From: Flavobacteriales bacterium
GTDB lineage: Bacteria; Bacteroidota; Bacteroidia; Flavobacteriales; Flavobacteriaceae
Length of the DNA: 64,000 nt
NCBI GenBank assembly: GCA_027024205.1
Contig: JALVST010000123.1
Location: forward strand, 1 to 64,000
Direction: 5' to 3'
Positions 54,801-63,893 of this stretch are shown piece by piece. A program made the position numbers and the translations under genes. The number at the start of each line of letters is the position of its first letter. The stretch's first letter is position 1. Under the pieces are notes generated by a model that saw nothing but the letters and a program-made list of their open reading frames with translations, had not been told where the DNA came from and searched no databases.

Positions 54801-55043
54801 AACTGTCTGATACCCAATAGATGAGAAGACCAATACATCACCCGGATTTACCCGGATACTGTAATTTCCGTCGAAATCGGTTGCAGTTCCTTTGTTTTTT
54901 TCTTTGATCACGACATTGGCTCCCGGAATGGGTTCTCCCGAGACATCCGTGACTTTACCTGAAACGCTTAGTTCTTGTGCAGAAACAAACTGCGAAAAAA
55001 CAAAGCTTAAGATTAAGAATAATACTAGCTTTACTCTTTTCAT
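51876..55043 (-). CDS. SusC/RagA-family TonB-dependent outer-membrane transporter
   Basis: The 1055-residue protein has a signal peptide (MKRVKLVLFLILSFVFSQFVSAQ), a carboxypeptidase-D-like domain (about 27-105: SGKVTDVSGEPIPGANV), the TonB-box-like KLDKVVVTAMGI, a plug (about 120-240: LRGATSLTGNNQPLFVVDGV, NPEDIESISILKGPNAAALY), and a large barrel ending in the terminal Phe (SIALNLNISF). It imports a large nutrient together with the SusD partner using the proton-motive force through TonB. Confidence 0.93.
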   Translation of the reverse strand: MKRVKLVLFLILSFVFSQFVSAQELSVSGKVTDVSGEPIPGANVVIKEKNKGTATDFDGNYSIRVNPGDVLVFSSIGYQTVEKTIDKGGILNVTLKESASKLDKVVVTAMGIKREKKSLGYAIQEVKGSEISKNNSTNLVDAFAGKIAGVQIQSTGNLGGSTRILLRGATSLTGNNQPLFVVDGVPIDNSNFGSFRQAYGARDDINGNIDYGNAAQDINPEDIESISILKGPNAAALYGSRASNGVILITTKSAKKRKGIGLSISQTTAMEKAYDFPPLQNIYGGGQSLTFTNFDPNGYPIQNVQTDESWGPKLDGRLVRQWDGLGQGGEVRPWSPHPDNYKNYFETGIMNKTNVAFSQAGDIGSYRLSYTNLTQTGIVPNSQIKRNTISAKISGKVKRFSVSTNLNYINNQGKGRPKTGGSSDNPVYNLVIWTQRQIDIDRLRTYEAQDGKQITWRTYGLNDRTVRANNPFWLAYKDYQDDERNRFFGNIKAQYDLTDNYSVYLRYSLDTYADQRRDRRAVGSRYTPYFISQMYNFNETNIDGGFNYKNNNLTKDISLNARLGFNLMYRKLEVNKGATQGGLNLPDIYSLSNSIDRPYVARGLYRKKINSLFGSATFGYKNYLFLDLTGRNDWSSTLPPDNWSYFYPSVTGSFVFSEVLKNDIINYGKIRLGWAQVGNDTSPYRLYSTYIQGSPIGGAPAFYLPTTSNNPFLKPEITTSIETGLNVSMLNNRLGFDFTYYNGNTKNQIIPIDVSQATGYDKKWVNAGKIKNSGIELNLNGRILNKDLKWDMNINWAKNNNEVVELAKGMESYLMATFYPGVTLESRVGEPFSSIYARKIKRTHDGQKIVNATTGYYERDDDLTFMGSILPDFTGGVMNTFKYKNFTLSGLIDFQKGGVIFLRGYQTAIYAGTMKITAENDVREKPLIAEGVMQTGTDSSGNPIYSENTTPAQNYKQYFRLMRKTPGDFTVFDASFIKLREISLQYRIPGDFVSKLQMKSASVGIIGRNLAILFRNTPEGYNPESAGNSSGNIQGREYGQLPAARSIALNLNISF

Positions 55044-55087
55044 AATTTTGATTTTGATTAATTTTGGTTAAAAATTCTTAATAAAAC

Positions 55088-55095
55088 CAAATATA
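55088..55095 (-). promoter_or_regulatory. -7 promoter box of the susCD operon
   Basis: TATATTTG on the reverse strand matches TAnnTTTG and ends 44 nt before the susC ATG. No regulator gene lies beside it. Confidence 0.5.
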
Positions 55096-55179
55096 ACATT
55101 TTTTTTTCTATTATTTAATGATTTTTTTAATATTCGGTGAGTTTATTGTGAATAAGATGTGTAGAGAAATTATCTAAAT

Positions 55180-57591
55180 TTATGATAAATAATTCATCAC
55201 TAGTCTTAATTCTCCCCAATCATAGTCATTACCTGCAATGTTTTTTAATTCCGATAAAGATTCAAAATCGTTATTTTCTATAATTTTTTTTATTTGATTA
55301 AATCTTTCTTGCGAAATTAAATTCGTAATTTTTATGTCTCCGGCCGGGATGTAATGTGCCAAATGACCGATAATGGTATTGACAGTCAGGTTTCTGATTT
55401 CTGCTATTTCCTTTATATTTTTTCCCGATTTGAATAATTCCAAAGAAATTTTCTTCGTATCCGTTTTTGTTTTTTGAGGCTGGTCTTCCCTAAGCGGAAT
55501 ATCGTTGGCAATACAGTAGGCTTTTATGATTTCAAGGATTTGGTTGCCATATTTTCTAAGGCGTATTTTACCGATACCATGCACTTTTTTTAGCTGTTTG
55601 GTCGTAACTGGTAATTCTTCACACAACGCATATAAAGTTTCTTGTGTAAACACTTGATAGAGCGGTATGTTTTCTTCATACGCCAGCTCACTACGTAAAT
55701 TTTTAAGGGCATCAAATAAATCGGGATGTATAAAGATATCGGGCAAAGATGTTTTAATTTTTTTCGGTTTTGCCGATTTTTCCAAAATAGCTTTGGCTCT
55801 GATATCCAAATAATTTTTGATATTGAAATCTTTATCGAGATGTTTTAAGATGAATAATTTTTGATGTAAATGTTTGTCGAGCTCATCATAAAATTTGGCA
55901 AAATCTTTCCGGACTTGTTTGTTTTCTATATCAAAAACAATGTCATCGAGTATTTTTTGAATATTACCTTCGGTTTGTTGTAAAAAATAGTCACGGGCTT
56001 TGGCTACCCGTTCCAGTATAAGACTGTCTTTTTCAGGATTGTCTATACCCGATGATAATTTGGTAATTTGCTTGATAAATTTATTTCGTATATCAATTAA
56101 CCCCTTTAATTGTTCTTTAAGTTTTTGCAAAGGATTGATGACATTTCCTTGGATACTTCCGGTGTTTTTTTGATAAATATCAATCAATCTGTTTACGGGA
56201 TAGAGGAGGGGTAAATAATCGAATAATTCGCCAATTACTTCTGTAAAGTATTGTTTTTTAGAGTTTTGTAAAATATTTTCGTCAAGTTGCCGTTTGGCGA
56301 TGTCGTTTGTAAAGCCGGTTACCCGTCTGTCATTGATAATACTACTGTTTTTAATGGGCGATTTGAGTACCAGTCCTTCCAAACTTTTACAACGGCTCAA
56401 TGCCACATAGGTTTGGCCGTGTGCAAAAGACAGTTCGGTATCTATAATGGCTTTGTCAAAGGTTAGGCCTTGACTTTTATGAATGGTGATTGCCCAGGAA
56501 AGTTTTAAAGGGATTTGTGAAAAACTACCTTGGCTTTTTTCCTCTATTTGCTTGGTTTCGGGATTAATCGTATATGTGATATTTTCCCAGACTTCACGTT
56601 TGACTTCTATGTCGCTTTCATCTCCGGGGCATCTGACAAAAATGTTTTTATCATCAATAAAGGTTATTTTTCCTATTTTACCGTTGTAATAACGTTTTTC
56701 AAAACTACTGTCATTTTTGATAAACATGACTTGTGCGCCTTTTTTAAGGACTAATTTTTCAGCATTCGGATAGGCATTTTCAGGAAAATATCCATCGATG
56801 TAAGCGTGAAAATAATAGTTTTTTCCTGGTAAATCATCGAGTTTTTCCCGGTTTATTTTCTTGGCTTTATAATTATGAGTGGTTAATAAAATGTATTCTT
56901 CATTTTCAGGCGGTTCAAAGTCCGGAATATAACGGCTGTTGAGCAAGCGGGCACTTTGCTCTGACAATTTGTTATTTCTGATTTCGTTTAAAATTTTGAT
57001 AAAGGTTTCATCTTCTTGCCGGTAAATGTTTTTGAGTTCAATATTTACGGTATTAGCCTGCTGAAAGGCTTGGCTACTAAAAAAATAAGGAGTTTTGTAA
57101 TGATTTTTGAGTAATTCCCATTCGTTGGGTTTAACAACCGGGGAAAGTTGTTGCAAATCGCCTATCATCAATACTTGGGTACCGCCGAACACTTTGTTAC
57201 GGTCTTTGTATTTACGAAGTGTAAAATCTATGGCATCCAGCAGGTCCGCCCGCACCATGCTGATTTCGTCGATTATCAGTAAATCCAGCGATTTGATAAT
57301 ATCGATTTTTTTCTTACTGAATTTGTGTTTAAAGTCGCGTTTGATATTTTGTTGGGTTTTGCCGGGTATAACCGGCCCGAATGGTATTTGAAAAAAAGAA
57401 TGAATGGTAACACCGCGTGCATTGATAGCTGCTACGCCCGTAGGTGCGACAACGGCCAAACGTTTGTTGCTTTCTTTTTTGAGCCGGTGTAAAAAAGTTG
57501 TTTTACCTGTACCGGCTTTACCGGTTAAAAAAATATTTCGCTTAGTATAATTGACAAAATCCCAAGCCAATTGCAATTCTTTATTTTGCAT
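55180..57591 (-). CDS. PIF1-type DNA helicase with C-terminal HRDC and HTH domains
   Basis: The 803-residue SF1B helicase has Walker A TGKAGTGKTTFLHRL, Walker B LLIIDEISMVRADLLDA, GDLQQLSPVV and the C-terminal motor motifs AITIHKSQGLTFDKAI and YVALSRCKSLEGL. After a helical linker comes an HRDC domain (about 625-705: ALKNLRSELAYEENIPLYQV...LKKVHGIGKIRLRKYG), then a RecQ-type helix-turn-helix (about 720-760: TKKISLELFKSGKNIKEIAEIRNLTVNTI). The HRDC and HTH tail is borrowed from RecQ-like proteins. Likely roles are fork repair or secondary-structure removal. Confidence 0.88.
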   Translation of the reverse strand: MQNKELQLAWDFVNYTKRNIFLTGKAGTGKTTFLHRLKKESNKRLAVVAPTGVAAINARGVTIHSFFQIPFGPVIPGKTQQNIKRDFKHKFSKKKIDIIKSLDLLIIDEISMVRADLLDAIDFTLRKYKDRNKVFGGTQVLMIGDLQQLSPVVKPNEWELLKNHYKTPYFFSSQAFQQANTVNIELKNIYRQEDETFIKILNEIRNNKLSEQSARLLNSRYIPDFEPPENEEYILLTTHNYKAKKINREKLDDLPGKNYYFHAYIDGYFPENAYPNAEKLVLKKGAQVMFIKNDSSFEKRYYNGKIGKITFIDDKNIFVRCPGDESDIEVKREVWENITYTINPETKQIEEKSQGSFSQIPLKLSWAITIHKSQGLTFDKAIIDTELSFAHGQTYVALSRCKSLEGLVLKSPIKNSSIINDRRVTGFTNDIAKRQLDENILQNSKKQYFTEVIGELFDYLPLLYPVNRLIDIYQKNTGSIQGNVINPLQKLKEQLKGLIDIRNKFIKQITKLSSGIDNPEKDSLILERVAKARDYFLQQTEGNIQKILDDIVFDIENKQVRKDFAKFYDELDKHLHQKLFILKHLDKDFNIKNYLDIRAKAILEKSAKPKKIKTSLPDIFIHPDLFDALKNLRSELAYEENIPLYQVFTQETLYALCEELPVTTKQLKKVHGIGKIRLRKYGNQILEIIKAYCIANDIPLREDQPQKTKTDTKKISLELFKSGKNIKEIAEIRNLTVNTIIGHLAHYIPAGDIKITNLISQERFNQIKKIIENNDFESLSELKNIAGNDYDWGELRLVMNYLS

Positions 57592-57619
57592 TAAATATTA
57601 CTATATGTATAACTTTCAA

Positions 57620-58468
57620 CTAATTAATATGTTTATGAGCATGATAAGACGAACGAACCAAAGGGCCGCTTTCCACATTGCGGAATCCCAATGACAATCC
57701 TATTTCTTCGTATTTTTTAAATTCGTCGGGATGTGGATAACGGACGACCGGCAAATGTTTGGATGATGGTTGTAAATATTGTCCGATAGTCATGATATCA
57801 ACCCCGGCTTCACGTAAATCATGCATGGTTTCGATAACTTCATCTTCTGTTTCGCCCAATCCGAGCATTATACCTGATTTAGTCCGGTTGATACCTTGAT
57901 TTTTTAAGTATTTCAGAACTTTCAGACTGCGTTCGTATTTAGCCTGTTTACGGACTTGTTTGGTAAGCCGGCGAACGGTTTCGAGATTGTGTGAAACCAC
58001 TTCGGGGGCTTCTTTGATAATGATGTCCAAAAGTTCTTCTTTCCCTTGAAAATCAGGGATTAAGGTTTCCATGGTGATACTGGGATTATAATCACGAATT
58101 TTTTTGATGGTTGCCGCCCATATTCCGGCGCCGCCATCGGGTAAATCGTCACGGTCAACGGATGTAATTACGGCATGCTTAACACCCATTAAGCGGATAG
58201 ATTCGGCTACTTTTTCCGGCTCTGACCAATCAACCGGTAACGGTCTGCCGGTTGCTACATTGCAAAAACCACACGAACGCGTACATATATTTCCCAAAAT
58301 CATAAAAGTAGCCGTACGGTCGCCCCAACATTCTCCCATATTGGGACAACGACCACTACTGCAAATTGTATGAAGTTTGTGAGTCTCTACAATATTTCTC
58401 AGTTCTTTGAAGTTATCCCCGGAAGGCAATTTAACTTTTAGCCAATGTGGTTTCCGCGTAATTTGCAT
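57620..58468 (-). CDS. lipA: Lipoyl synthase LipA
   Basis: A 282-residue radical-SAM enzyme. The auxiliary cluster uses Cys36, Cys41 and Cys47 ([12 protein letters not shown]); the radical-SAM cluster uses Cys62, Cys66 and Cys69 (CTRSCGFC). The C-terminal serine motif appears as [11 protein letters not shown]. It inserts two sulfur atoms into octanoyl groups of the lipoyl domains. Length fits the family. No lipB is adjacent. Confidence 0.95.
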   Translation of the reverse strand: MQITRKPHWLKVKLPSGDNFKELRNIVETHKLHTICSSGRCPNMGECWGDRTATFMILGNICTRSCGFCNVATGRPLPVDWSEPEKVAESIRLMGVKHAVITSVDRDDLPDGGAGIWAATIKKIRDYNPSITMETLIPDFQGKEELLDIIIKEAPEVVSHNLETVRRLTKQVRKQAKYERSLKVLKYLKNQGINRTKSGIMLGLGETEDEVIETMHDLREAGVDIMTIGQYLQPSSKHLPVVRYPHPDEFKKYEEIGLSLGFRNVESGPLVRSSYHAHKHIN

Positions 58469-58645
58469 AAATGTGAATTTTTAATGTCAAATTGATTTTA
58501 TATTTTTGAATTTTCAATTTCAATTCATTGCAAATTTACAATAAAATCGGAGAGAAAAAAGTTTATAAAGTTTATAATGTTTGTAAGGTAATAAGTAACA
58601 AGTTAATTGACTAATTGAGGAACGAGAAACAAGGAATTGAGGAAA
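58469..58645. other. Intergenic spacer upstream of lipA
   Basis: AT-rich; no gene and no convincing -7 box. It contains short degenerate repeats such as GGTAATAAGTAACAAGTTAA. Confidence 0.35.
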
Positions 58646-58746
58646 GGTCACTTTATTGCGGTTTTGCTCGTTACCTTATAAAATCACTCAATGACCTAAT
58701 GTCCTTTATTTGTCAATTTAATAGACAAAAATATAAATATGAAACG
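58646..58746. repeat. Composite palindromic repeat, copy 5 with 3' module
   Basis: GGTCACTTTATTGCGGTTTTG...ATCACTCAATGACC carries the hairpin, then GTCAATTTAATAGAC and ATATGAAACG match the downstream module of the copy at 26345-26433. Confidence 0.65.
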
Positions 58747-58810
58747 ATTCACATTTATCAAACAAAGAAATATTCTATAAAACGAATCAAATTATCAATT
58801 TTACAAACAA

Positions 58811-59515
58811 ATGACTTCACAAGAACAAAATATAAATTCAACAGCCAAAAAGACCGATAAAAAGGCATTGGCTTATTATATTTTTTATCCTTTATTATTT
58901 GTTTTTTTTATGTGGTTGATTTTTTGGATTGAAGACACATTTCATTTCAATTTTAACCGTTACGGCATTTATCCGCGTAGAGTATCGGGATTGCAAGGAA
59001 TAATTTTTTCGCCGTTTATTCATTCGGGGTTCAGTCATATTTTAAATAATTCACTTCCATTGTTTATATTGACTTCATTTTTGTTTTATCATTATAAACG
59101 TATAGCTTGGAAAATTTTATTTTGGGGTTTGCTTTTGACCGGTTTTTTAACGTGGTTAATTGGCCGTCCGTCATATCATATCGGTATGAGTGGTATCATA
59201 TATATGTTGATTTCATTTTTGTTTTTTTCCGGGGTTTTTATCGGATATTATCGTTTGATAGCCGTTTCATTGATTGTGGTTTTTTTGTATGGTAGTTTGA
59301 TTTGGTTTATGTTTCCGTTGGTAAAACAGATGTCTTGGGAAGGGCATCTTTCCGGTTTTATCACCGGTTTGTTTTTGTCAATTATATTTAGTAAAAATTT
59401 GAAAAAACAATATCGTATTAAAAAAATGGTAAAAATATATCCCGAAGATGTCGAATTTTTGAAACATTTTGATGAGAAAGGTAATTTTATCGAAAAACCT
59501 GAACAAAACATATAA
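58811..59515 (+). CDS. Rhomboid-family intramembrane serine protease
   Basis: A 234-residue protein with about six membrane helices. The catalytic dyad is Ser127 in HIGMSGII (GxSG) and His179 in SWEGHLSGF. The conserved HxxxN region appears as FIHSGFSHILNN (His76, Asn80). A short soluble tail ends the protein. It would cleave membrane-protein substrates within or near the bilayer; the substrate is unknown. The start is placed just after the composite repeat. Confidence 0.92.
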   Translation: MTSQEQNINSTAKKTDKKALAYYIFYPLLFVFFMWLIFWIEDTFHFNFNRYGIYPRRVSGLQGIIFSPFIHSGFSHILNNSLPLFILTSFLFYHYKRIAWKILFWGLLLTGFLTWLIGRPSYHIGMSGIIYMLISFLFFSGVFIGYYRLIAVSLIVVFLYGSLIWFMFPLVKQMSWEGHLSGFITGLFLSIIFSKNLKKQYRIKKMVKIYPEDVEFLKHFDEKGNFIEKPEQNI

Positions 59516-59594
59516 AAAAATAAAACATTGAAGTATTAACACAATAATCTTGCAAAAAAAAAGTTTGTATAGTTGTGACAATTAAAATTAATTT

Positions 59595-59602
59595 TATCTT
59601 TG
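59595..59602 (+). promoter_or_regulatory. -7 promoter box of gldJ with -33 element
   Basis: TATCTTTG matches TAnnTTTG, with a TTG at 59573-59575 separated by 19 nt, the best -33/-7 pair in this part of the window. It ends 102 nt before the gldJ ATG, so the transcript has a leader of about 95 nt. Confidence 0.6.
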
Positions 59603-59704
59603 CAAAGTGAATATTTGAGCAAGTGAGGGGATAGAGTGTAAGGAATAATTGCTTAAAATATTGAAATATAGACAATTAAATAAAATGCATAATAAATTAA
59701 TGAT

Positions 59705-61351
59705 ATGAAAAAAAGGTTTTTAATCGGTATCTTTTCTTTTGCTTTAATCGGTTTTTTGTTGACCGGATGTTCCGGGGAGAATGATTTCAAACGTTCTCGA
59801 GGAACAGGTCGTTCTATGAACGGTAAAGAAGGTGGTTATAAATTCAATCCGCGTTTCCGGAATCAAATTACCGGTCCGGGATTGGTGTTTGTTGAAGGAG
59901 GAACGTTTACTTTCGGGGAGGTCCAAGACGATGTTATGCACGATTGGAATAATGTTCCCACCCAACAACATGTCCGTTCTTTTTATATGGACGAAACCGA
60001 GGTTACCAATTTAATGTATTTGGAATATCTGGATTGGCTTAAAAAAGTCTTCCCGATGGACGATGAGAAGTATAAAAATATTTATAAAGGTGCTTTGCCC
60101 GATACAATGGTATGGCGTACCCCATTGGGATATGACGAGGATTTGGTTAACAATTATTTGAGACATCCGGCTTATGCATTATATCCGGTTGTAGGCGTTA
60201 ACTGGATTCAAGCGGTTCAATATTGTAACTGGCGAACCGATAGGGTTAACGAAACCTTATTATATAAATCCGGAAAATTAAATAAAGAAGCTCTTGAAAA
60301 TCCTAACGCCGAAGAATTGTTTAGTACGGAGACGTATTTAACAGCACCCGAGTTGGCATTCGGAGGCAATACGGATATGTTTAATAGACGTAAGAAAAAA
60401 AATGATACAACCCTAAATGTTGTGAATCGTAGTTCCGGTATTATTTTGCCTGCTTACCGTTTACCGACGGAAGTAGAGTGGGAATATGCAGCCAAAGCCG
60501 ATGTCGGTTTGCGTGAATACAATACTTTAAAAGGTCGAAAAATTTATCCTTGGAAAGGAACTTCCACCCGTAATCTGAAAAAAGGTAAAGATAGAGGTAA
60601 AGAATTGGCCAACTTTAAAATCGACGATGGTAATTACGACGGTTTGGCCGGTTGGGCTGATGATGCAGCCGATATTACAGCACCTGTAAAAACTTATCCG
60701 CCCAATGATTTCGGTTTGTATGATATGGCCGGAAATGTTAATGAATGGGTAGCTGACGTATATCGTCAAATTATAGATGACGAAGCCAGTGATTTTAATT
60801 ATTACAGAGGTAATATCTATACCAAACAAGCTTTTGACGAGAATGGCGAGCTGATTGTTATTACCCCTGATTCCATTCCGATGGATACTTTGCCTAACGG
60901 AAAAATTATTGTTAAACAATATCCCGGTTCACCCGGTAAAAAACCCGTTGATGACAATGAATTGTATTTGAGACAAAATTTTGACAGATCCGATAATCGT
61001 GATTATCGTGACGGGGATATCGCTTCGTCCAGAAGTTATATTAAAGAGCAAGAAGATGTTGATGCAGACCCTTCATTGAGAATGTATAATGCCCCGGTAC
61101 ACGAAGTATATGCAGATTCAACCCGAATGGTTAAAATCTATGATAAGTCTAATAACCGTTCTACATTGATAGATAATAACGTAAGAGTTATCAAAGGCGG
61201 TTCTTGGCGCGATAGAGCTTATTGGTTAGACCCGGCTCAACGAAGATTTTATCCGCAATATTTGTCCCGAAATGATATCGGCTTCAGATGTGCCATGTCA
61301 CGGGTTGGAAACAAATCTATTTACAAGTCATTCAGAAGACCGGTAAATTAA
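59705..61351 (+). CDS. gldJ: Gliding motility lipoprotein GldJ
   Basis: A 548-residue lipoprotein with lipobox LTGC (Cys22). It has a sulfatase-modifying-factor (FGE-type) fold: LVFVEGGTFTFGE, FYMDETEVTNLMYLEYLDW, PVVGVNWIQAVQYCNW, YRLPTEVEWEYAAKA, DMAGNVNEWVADVY and the end VIKGGSWRDRAYWLDPAQRR...IGFRCAMSR. In Flavobacterium GldJ is needed for gliding and for stability of GldK, part of T9SS. With porQ and the sorting domain of the multicopper oxidase it shows that this organism has T9SS. Confidence 0.93.
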   Translation: MKKRFLIGIFSFALIGFLLTGCSGENDFKRSRGTGRSMNGKEGGYKFNPRFRNQITGPGLVFVEGGTFTFGEVQDDVMHDWNNVPTQQHVRSFYMDETEVTNLMYLEYLDWLKKVFPMDDEKYKNIYKGALPDTMVWRTPLGYDEDLVNNYLRHPAYALYPVVGVNWIQAVQYCNWRTDRVNETLLYKSGKLNKEALENPNAEELFSTETYLTAPELAFGGNTDMFNRRKKKNDTTLNVVNRSSGIILPAYRLPTEVEWEYAAKADVGLREYNTLKGRKIYPWKGTSTRNLKKGKDRGKELANFKIDDGNYDGLAGWADDAADITAPVKTYPPNDFGLYDMAGNVNEWVADVYRQIIDDEASDFNYYRGNIYTKQAFDENGELIVITPDSIPMDTLPNGKIIVKQYPGSPGKKPVDDNELYLRQNFDRSDNRDYRDGDIASSRSYIKEQEDVDADPSLRMYNAPVHEVYADSTRMVKIYDKSNNRSTLIDNNVRVIKGGSWRDRAYWLDPAQRRFYPQYLSRNDIGFRCAMSRVGNKSIYKSFRRPVN

Positions 61352-61373
61352 GTTTTCGAATAAAATATTTTTT

Positions 61374-61408
61374 TAAGTCGGGGTATTTTTACTCCGGCTT
61401 TTATTTTA
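61374..61408 (+). terminator. Rho-independent terminator of gldJ
   Basis: AAGTCGGGGTA, TTTT, TACTCCGGCTT followed by TTATTTTATTTTT; stem of about 11 bp with mismatches, 22 bp after the gldJ stop codon. Confidence 0.65.
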
Positions 61409-61434
61409 TTTTTAAACTGTAATTCTTTTTATCT

Positions 61435-61442
61435 TACATTTG
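61435..61442 (+). promoter_or_regulatory. -7 promoter box of topA
   Basis: TACATTTG matches TAnnTTTG and ends 14 nt before the topA ATG. Confidence 0.5.
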
Positions 61443-61456
61443 CAAAAAAATATCTT

Positions 61457-63892
61457 ATGAGTAAGAAATTAGTTATCGTCGAATCTCCAGCCAAAGCCAA
61501 AACCATTAAAAAGTTTTTAGGAAAAGATTATGAAGTGGCTTCCAGTTACGGTCATATTGCCGACTTGCCCTCCAAAGAAATCGGAATAGATTTGGAAACG
61601 TTTGAGCCGGAATATATCGTTCCCAAAGATAAAAAAGAGACATTGGAAAAGTTAAAAAAATTATCCGGTAAAGCAGATGAAGTCTTGCTGGCAAGTGATG
61701 AAGATAGGGAAGGAGAAGCGATAGCTTGGCATTTGAAAAACAAACTAAATTTGAAAGATGAAAATGTCAAAAGAATTGTTTTTCATGAGATAACCGAGTC
61801 GGCTATAAAGAATGCGTTGAAAAATCCTCGTGATATCAATTATTTTTTGGTTGATGCTCAACAAGCCCGTCGTTTGTTAGACCGTTTGGTCGGGTATAGA
61901 TTATCACCGGTTTTGTGGCGAAAAGTCAAACGGGGATTGTCAGCCGGCCGGGTTCAATCCGTTGCCGTCAGGTTAATTGTCGATAGAGAAAAAGAAATTA
62001 GAGCCCATAAACCTCAAATTTCATTTAAGGTTACAGGTAATTTTTCCAATCATCAAAATCACGATTTTGAGGCGGTTTTGGACAAGGAATTTAAAAAAGA
62101 AGATGAAGTTGAAAACTTTCTTGAGCTTATAAACGGAGCCCATTATAAAGTTGCCGGTATTGTTACCAAAGCTGCAAAAAAAACACCGGCTCCGCCGTTT
62201 ACAACTTCAACTTTACAGCAGGAAGCGGTTCGAAAGCTCGGTTTCAGTGTATCTAAAACAATGATGATAGCTCAAAAATTGTATGAAAATGGTTACATTA
62301 CTTATATGCGAACCGACAGTGTAAACTTGTCCGATGATGCCAAAAAACAAGCAGCCGGAATCATTATCGAAGAATTTGGAAAAGAGTATAGTAAAAAACG
62401 TAATTATAAAACCAACTCCAAAGGTGCACAAGAAGCCCACGAAGCCGTACGACCGACTTTAATTTCACGAAAATCGTTAAATCTCGATTATGATTCCAAT
62501 AGATTGTATGATTTGATATGGAAAAGAACCTTGGCTTCGCAGATGGCTGATGCTTTGATTGACCGTACTACGGTAAAAATTGAAAATGATAAAACATCCG
62601 ATTTGTTTACGGCAAAAGGCGAAGTCATTGTTTTTGACGGCTTTTTAAGATTGTATCAAGAAGCAAAAGATACACAGGATGAGCCGGAATTTAAAGGAAA
62701 ATTACCCAAACTTAAAAAAGGCGAAAGTTTGAAAAACAATTATATTGAAGCAGTCCAAAAATTTTCCCGCCCACCCGCCCGTTACAACGAAGCTTCTTTG
62801 GTAAAAAAAATGGAAGAACTTGGAATCGGTCGTCCTTCTACATATGCCCCTACCATTTCAACCATTCAAAAACGGGGTTATGTTGAGAAAAAAAATATTA
62901 ATGCCAAAGAAAGAAAAGTTTCTAAATGGATTTTGGAAAACGGAGTAATTTCAAAAAAATCAACTATTGAAAAATACGGGTTTGAAAAAAACAAATTGGT
63001 CCCAACCGATATCGGTATAGTTGTCAACGATTTTTTAATCCAAAATTTTGATAAAATTCTCGATTATAATTTTACTGCAAAAATAGAAGAAGAGTTGGAT
63101 AAAATAGCTGATGGAAAGAAAGCATGGAAAGAAACATTAAAAGAATTTTATAACGAATTTGACCCGGTAGTTGAGAATGTTTCAAAATATGCCGTGCGTG
63201 CCAGAGGAGAAAGATATTTGGGAAAAGATCCGAAAACCGGTAAAAATGTATATGTTAAAATAGGGCAATACGGTCCCTTAGTTCAGATAGGCGAGTCTAA
63301 TGAAGATGAGAAACCTTTATTTGCCGGAGCGCCGCAAGGGGTCAGTTTGAACGACATCACGCTGGAACAAGCTTTAAGTATGTTTAATTTTCCTAAGAAT
63401 ATCGGAAAATACGAAGGAAATGATATAGTGATTGCAACCGGTAAATATGGTCCATACATTATATACAATAATAAATTTATTTCCATTCCCAAAAATATTG
63501 ACCCGGTAACTATCACTTTGGATCAGGCCATTGATTTGATACAAAAAAAGTTGAAATCCGAGCAGCCTGTTGCCACGTATGAAGGTAAGCCGGTATTTAA
63601 AGGAAAGGGGCGTTTCGGACCATTTATCAAATGGAATGATTTGTTTATCAATGTCCCTAAAAAATATGATTTTGAAAATTTGACCGGACAGGAAATTGAA
63701 GAATTGATTAAGAATAAACTCAAAAAAGAAAAAGAAAAAATTGTTAAGGTTTGGGATGAAGAAGGGATTACTTTACAAAAAGGAAAATGGGGTAGGTTAG
63801 TAGTTGTTAAAGATAAAAAGAAGGTGATGTTACCCAAAGGTACCAAACCGGAAGATGTTACATTGGAAATAGCCAAAATGAATTTGAAATAA
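61457..63892 (+). CDS. topA: DNA topoisomerase I TopA
   Basis: An 811-residue type IA topoisomerase. TOPRIM: KKLVIVESPAKAKTIKKFLG and LASDEDREGEAIAWHL; the active-site tyrosine is Tyr283 in ITYMRTDSVNLS. The C-terminal region (about 590-811) has no zinc-finger cysteines and is built of four related units (GQYGPLVQIGE, GKYGPYIIYNN, GRFGPFIKWND, GKWGRLVVVKD). It relaxes negative supercoils. A gene begins 1 bp after its stop codon. Confidence 0.94.
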   Translation: MSKKLVIVESPAKAKTIKKFLGKDYEVASSYGHIADLPSKEIGIDLETFEPEYIVPKDKKETLEKLKKLSGKADEVLLASDEDREGEAIAWHLKNKLNLKDENVKRIVFHEITESAIKNALKNPRDINYFLVDAQQARRLLDRLVGYRLSPVLWRKVKRGLSAGRVQSVAVRLIVDREKEIRAHKPQISFKVTGNFSNHQNHDFEAVLDKEFKKEDEVENFLELINGAHYKVAGIVTKAAKKTPAPPFTTSTLQQEAVRKLGFSVSKTMMIAQKLYENGYITYMRTDSVNLSDDAKKQAAGIIIEEFGKEYSKKRNYKTNSKGAQEAHEAVRPTLISRKSLNLDYDSNRLYDLIWKRTLASQMADALIDRTTVKIENDKTSDLFTAKGEVIVFDGFLRLYQEAKDTQDEPEFKGKLPKLKKGESLKNNYIEAVQKFSRPPARYNEASLVKKMEELGIGRPSTYAPTISTIQKRGYVEKKNINAKERKVSKWILENGVISKKSTIEKYGFEKNKLVPTDIGIVVNDFLIQNFDKILDYNFTAKIEEELDKIADGKKAWKETLKEFYNEFDPVVENVSKYAVRARGERYLGKDPKTGKNVYVKIGQYGPLVQIGESNEDEKPLFAGAPQGVSLNDITLEQALSMFNFPKNIGKYEGNDIVIATGKYGPYIIYNNKFISIPKNIDPVTITLDQAIDLIQKKLKSEQPVATYEGKPVFKGKGRFGPFIKWNDLFINVPKKYDFENLTGQEIEELIKNKLKKEKEKIVKVWDEEGITLQKGKWGRLVVVKDKKKVMLPKGTKPEDVTLEIAKMNLK

Positions 63893-63893
63893 A

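Noticed and set aside
58615-58860. An 81-codon forward frame before the rhomboid gene
   Set aside because: It covers the composite repeat and overlaps the start of the well-supported rhomboid gene in another frame.
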